Source: Emticicia aquatilis (GTDB lineage: Bacteria; Bacteroidota; Bacteroidia; Cytophagales; Spirosomataceae). From it: a stretch of DNA of 64,000 nucleotides. The stretch covers positions 434,001-498,000 of the forward strand of contig NZ_BMKK01000001.1 of the NCBI RefSeq assembly GCF_014644295.1. Reading direction: 5' to 3'. Of this stretch, positions 61,932 through 64,000 are shown in pieces (the first letter of the stretch is position 1; every line of letters begins with the position of its first letter). Position numbers and translations under genes: made by a program. The notes beneath the pieces were generated by a model. The model worked only from the letters and a program-made list of their open reading frames with translations. It searched no databases and was not told where the DNA came from.

Positions 61932-64000
61932 ATGTTTAGGAAAAAAGGAAGCCCAAAATTTATCCTATCTATCTTTCTCTTGATAGGTAGTCTGCACGTA
62001 GTTGGACAAGGTTTTCCGACTAACCTTGAATGGCAGAAATGCTATGGTTGGAACGATTACTATGGAGATGAAGGCACAAAGATAATTCCCACTCAAGATG
62101 GAAATTACATTACCATAGGTAAGAAAAGTTTAAATGGATTTGAAATTGTCTGGATAGCAAAAATGGGTTATTTGGGCAATATGATATGGGAAACAACTGT
62201 ATCAGATAATAATGCCTACATTGGTTGTAGGGCTCAAGATGTTATTCAAAATCCTGATGGTAGCTATATTTTAGTAGCTCGCATCAATAGTTATTCAAAT
62301 CTTCGCTTTAATAACTCAAATTCACTCACGATTTCTCCAATACAAAATAAAGGTAATGCCGATATTTTAGTAGCTAAACTTGATGGTGATGGCAAAATGA
62401 CTTGGTTTAAAACCTTTGGTGGTGATGGCGAAGATGTTCCAGTAAAAATATTACCTACCAACGATGGGAATCTGATGTTACTCACTTACACGGGTTCTTC
62501 AAATGGAGATATAGCTAATTCCGATAAAAATACGTCTGGCTTTAATCAAGACTTATGGCTTGCTAAATTAGACCAAAACGGTTCTTTACTATCAAAAAAA
62601 TGTATTGGTGGTAGTGGAGACGAAGTGGGTTTTGATATGAAAAAGACCTCAGATGGTAGCTTTATTCTTGTTGGTTCTTCGACTTCAAACGACAGCAATT
62701 TTGGTCCAAATAAGGGAGGAAAAGATATTTTAGCAGTAAGAATTGATGAATCTATTAATGTTGTTTGGAAAAAAACTTTTGGTGGAAATCAAAGAGACGA
62801 AGCACGTAAAGTATTGGCACAACCTAACGGAGACATTATTATTGGCTTGACTTCTAACTCTGCGGATAATGATTTTCAATTTACTTCGTCAGACATTTTT
62901 CCTAATAATTTTGAAGAAAACATCTGGTTAATGAAACTCAATTCAAATGGTGATGTACAAAACAAAAAAATGTTTGGGGGAGCTGGCCGTGACATTATCA
63001 ATGAGTTAATTGCCACTCGTGATGGAAATTTTGCGATTGCGGGTTCAACAAGGTCAAATAATGGAGACATTCGTGACCGAAATAGGATTCCTTCAAATAA
63101 CAATGGGCAATACGATGTACTACTCATGAAAGTAAGCAATAACTTTGATTTTATTTGGTCAAAAACACTCGGTGGCTCATCAGACGATGAAGGTAACGGA
63201 ATCGTTGAAACCAATGAAGGAACTTTTATCAGTATCGGTACAACTCAATCATTTGATGGAGATGTTTCGGGAAATCATTACAGTTCTCAGAATAGTAAAG
63301 ATATTTGGCTAACAAAAATCAATTATAAATGTGATGCTGATATTGTAACTTCGGTTGATTTAGTAGCAGTTAATTCAGAAGTGGTTGCCTCGCAAAGTAT
63401 TACGACATCAGATAAAGTAAGTAAAAACTCTTCAATACATTATGGAGCGAGTAAAAATGTTGACCTGACCGATGGTTTTGATAGCGAATTTGGAACAACT
63501 ATTGATTTCAATTTAGCAGGCTGTAATGCCGTTAACGGAATTAACCCCAACCCTATCCAAATAAAGGTAAATAACGAATGTCGTGAGGGAGGAATGAAAT
63601 TTGAATTTATGCCATTTACGCCAAGTACTGATTTAGGTCAATACAAAATTTCAGTTCAGAATCTCGACCCTAAAATTGAATTTAGCTTCAATGGTAATAC
63701 CCTCATTACGAAAAATAACCTACCTAATAATGGCAATGCTTATTTTGTGGTGAAAGTTTCTAAAGAAGGTTATGAGGATTTTGAATATCAGAGTTATACC
63801 AGTACTTGTGAGCATGATAATGCTCCAATTGACTGCCCAGAAAATGACCGAGATGTAATTCTTGATAAAGAGTATTATAGTGTAGGTGAGACTTTTACTG
63901 CCTCATGGACAGGCACTTTACTACCAGCACAAGAATTATCTTGGTATAACGAAAACGTAGAAACTATTTCAAAAACAGCGACAACTTTTACGGGTAGAAT
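61932..64000 (+). CDS. Large secreted beta-propeller-like protein (3'-partial)
   Basis: The ATG at 61932 opens a frame that runs off the right edge, about 689 codons visible. Signal peptide about 1-28 (...HVVGQ). Residues about 30-460 hold at least six repeats of roughly 55-65 residues with the pattern W.K..GG...DE......T.DG.....G.T.S..GD (GGSGDEVGFDMKKTSDGSFI, GGAGRDIINELIATRDGNFA, GGSSDDEGNGIVETNEGTFI), as in beta-propeller surface proteins. A Cys-containing beta region and Ig-like modules follow. A T9SS tail is likely beyond the edge but not visible. Confidence 0.85.
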   Translation, partial: MFRKKGSPKFILSIFLLIGSLHVVGQGFPTNLEWQKCYGWNDYYGDEGTKIIPTQDGNYITIGKKSLNGFEIVWIAKMGYLGNMIWETTVSDNNAYIGCRAQDVIQNPDGSYILVARINSYSNLRFNNSNSLTISPIQNKGNADILVAKLDGDGKMTWFKTFGGDGEDVPVKILPTNDGNLMLLTYTGSSNGDIANSDKNTSGFNQDLWLAKLDQNGSLLSKKCIGGSGDEVGFDMKKTSDGSFILVGSSTSNDSNFGPNKGGKDILAVRIDESINVVWKKTFGGNQRDEARKVLAQPNGDIIIGLTSNSADNDFQFTSSDIFPNNFEENIWLMKLNSNGDVQNKKMFGGAGRDIINELIATRDGNFAIAGSTRSNNGDIRDRNRIPSNNNGQYDVLLMKVSNNFDFIWSKTLGGSSDDEGNGIVETNEGTFISIGTTQSFDGDVSGNHYSSQNSKDIWLTKINYKCDADIVTSVDLVAVNSEVVASQSITTSDKVSKNSSIHYGASKNVDLTDGFDSEFGTTIDFNLAGCNAVNGINPNPIQIKVNNECREGGMKFEFMPFTPSTDLGQYKISVQNLDPKIEFSFNGNTLITKNNLPNNGNAYFVVKVSKEGYEDFEYQSYTSTCEHDNAPIDCPENDRDVILDKEYYSVGETFTASWTGTLLPAQELSWYNENVETISKTATTFTGR

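Overview
The window looks like chromosomal DNA from a Bacteroidota member, most likely a Cytophagales-type bacterium; I cannot fix the genus. The evidence is the set of secreted proteins with type IX secretion (T9SS) C-terminal sorting tails, a TonB-dependent receptor, SpII lipoproteins, Omp28, DUF6029, CreD and DUF4230 families typical of the phylum, Bacteroidota-like -7 promoter boxes (TAnnTTTG) and AT-rich intergenic DNA. Gene density is high. I see no rRNA, no convincing tRNA, no CRISPR array and no transposase or integrase.

Layout. 1-2.3 kb: the 3' part of a hybrid histidine kinase. 2.6-7.4 kb: a T9SS-exported M43-like metalloprotease, a Kbp/LysM protein, a small zinc-protease lipoprotein and an NTF2-like protein. 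7.7-15.2 kb (all minus strand): alpha/beta hydrolase, clpX, an MpaB-type protein, membrane proteins, creD with its winged-helix regulator, diacylglycerol kinase and DUF1361. 15.3-25.2 kb: a PQQ-type sugar dehydrogenase, uvrC, a sialate O-acetylesterase-like exoprotein, a DUF922-like protein, DUF6029 and a TlpA thioredoxin. 25.3-32.5 kb: Omp28-like lipoprotein, a run of small enzymes (DUF1801, histidine phosphatase, three GNATs, a nucleotidyltransferase) and an M28 peptidase. 32.5-37.7 kb: TonB receptor, a LytTR regulator with an altered phosphoacceptor site, and the first CotH-like kinase. 37.8-47.9 kb: an accessory stretch of small genes separated by attC-like inverted repeats and a MITE-like element. 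It includes an HxlR regulator, a CPBP protease, cupins, a Crp/Fnr regulator next to two duplicated outer-membrane-type genes, and two AraC regulators. 48.5-54.2 kb: a second CotH kinase followed by a VTC-domain protein, DUF4956 and two DUF2490 proteins. 54.1-61.7 kb: ispH, a Wzi/RemB-like outer-membrane protein, upp, DUF4230 and glmM. The right edge cuts a large secreted beta-propeller-like protein.

The most interesting signals are regulatory or structural rather than single genes. (1) Two duplicated genes at 41.2 and 42.0 kb carry the same 21-bp upstream element at exactly the same distance from a TACTTTTG -7 box, just downstream of a Crp/Fnr regulator. (2) Three inverted-repeat sites at 37.8, 38.5 and 40.4 kb delimit gene blocks whose ends are complementary, as in integron cassettes, though no integrase is visible. 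(3) A 17-bp palindrome stands upstream of both creD and the DUF1361/dgkA operon and is half-conserved before the creD-linked regulator. (4) A CotH/VTC/DUF4956/DUF2490 locus has a second CotH copy 12 kb away. Several families of short repeats are interspersed, and two of them run into coding sequence.
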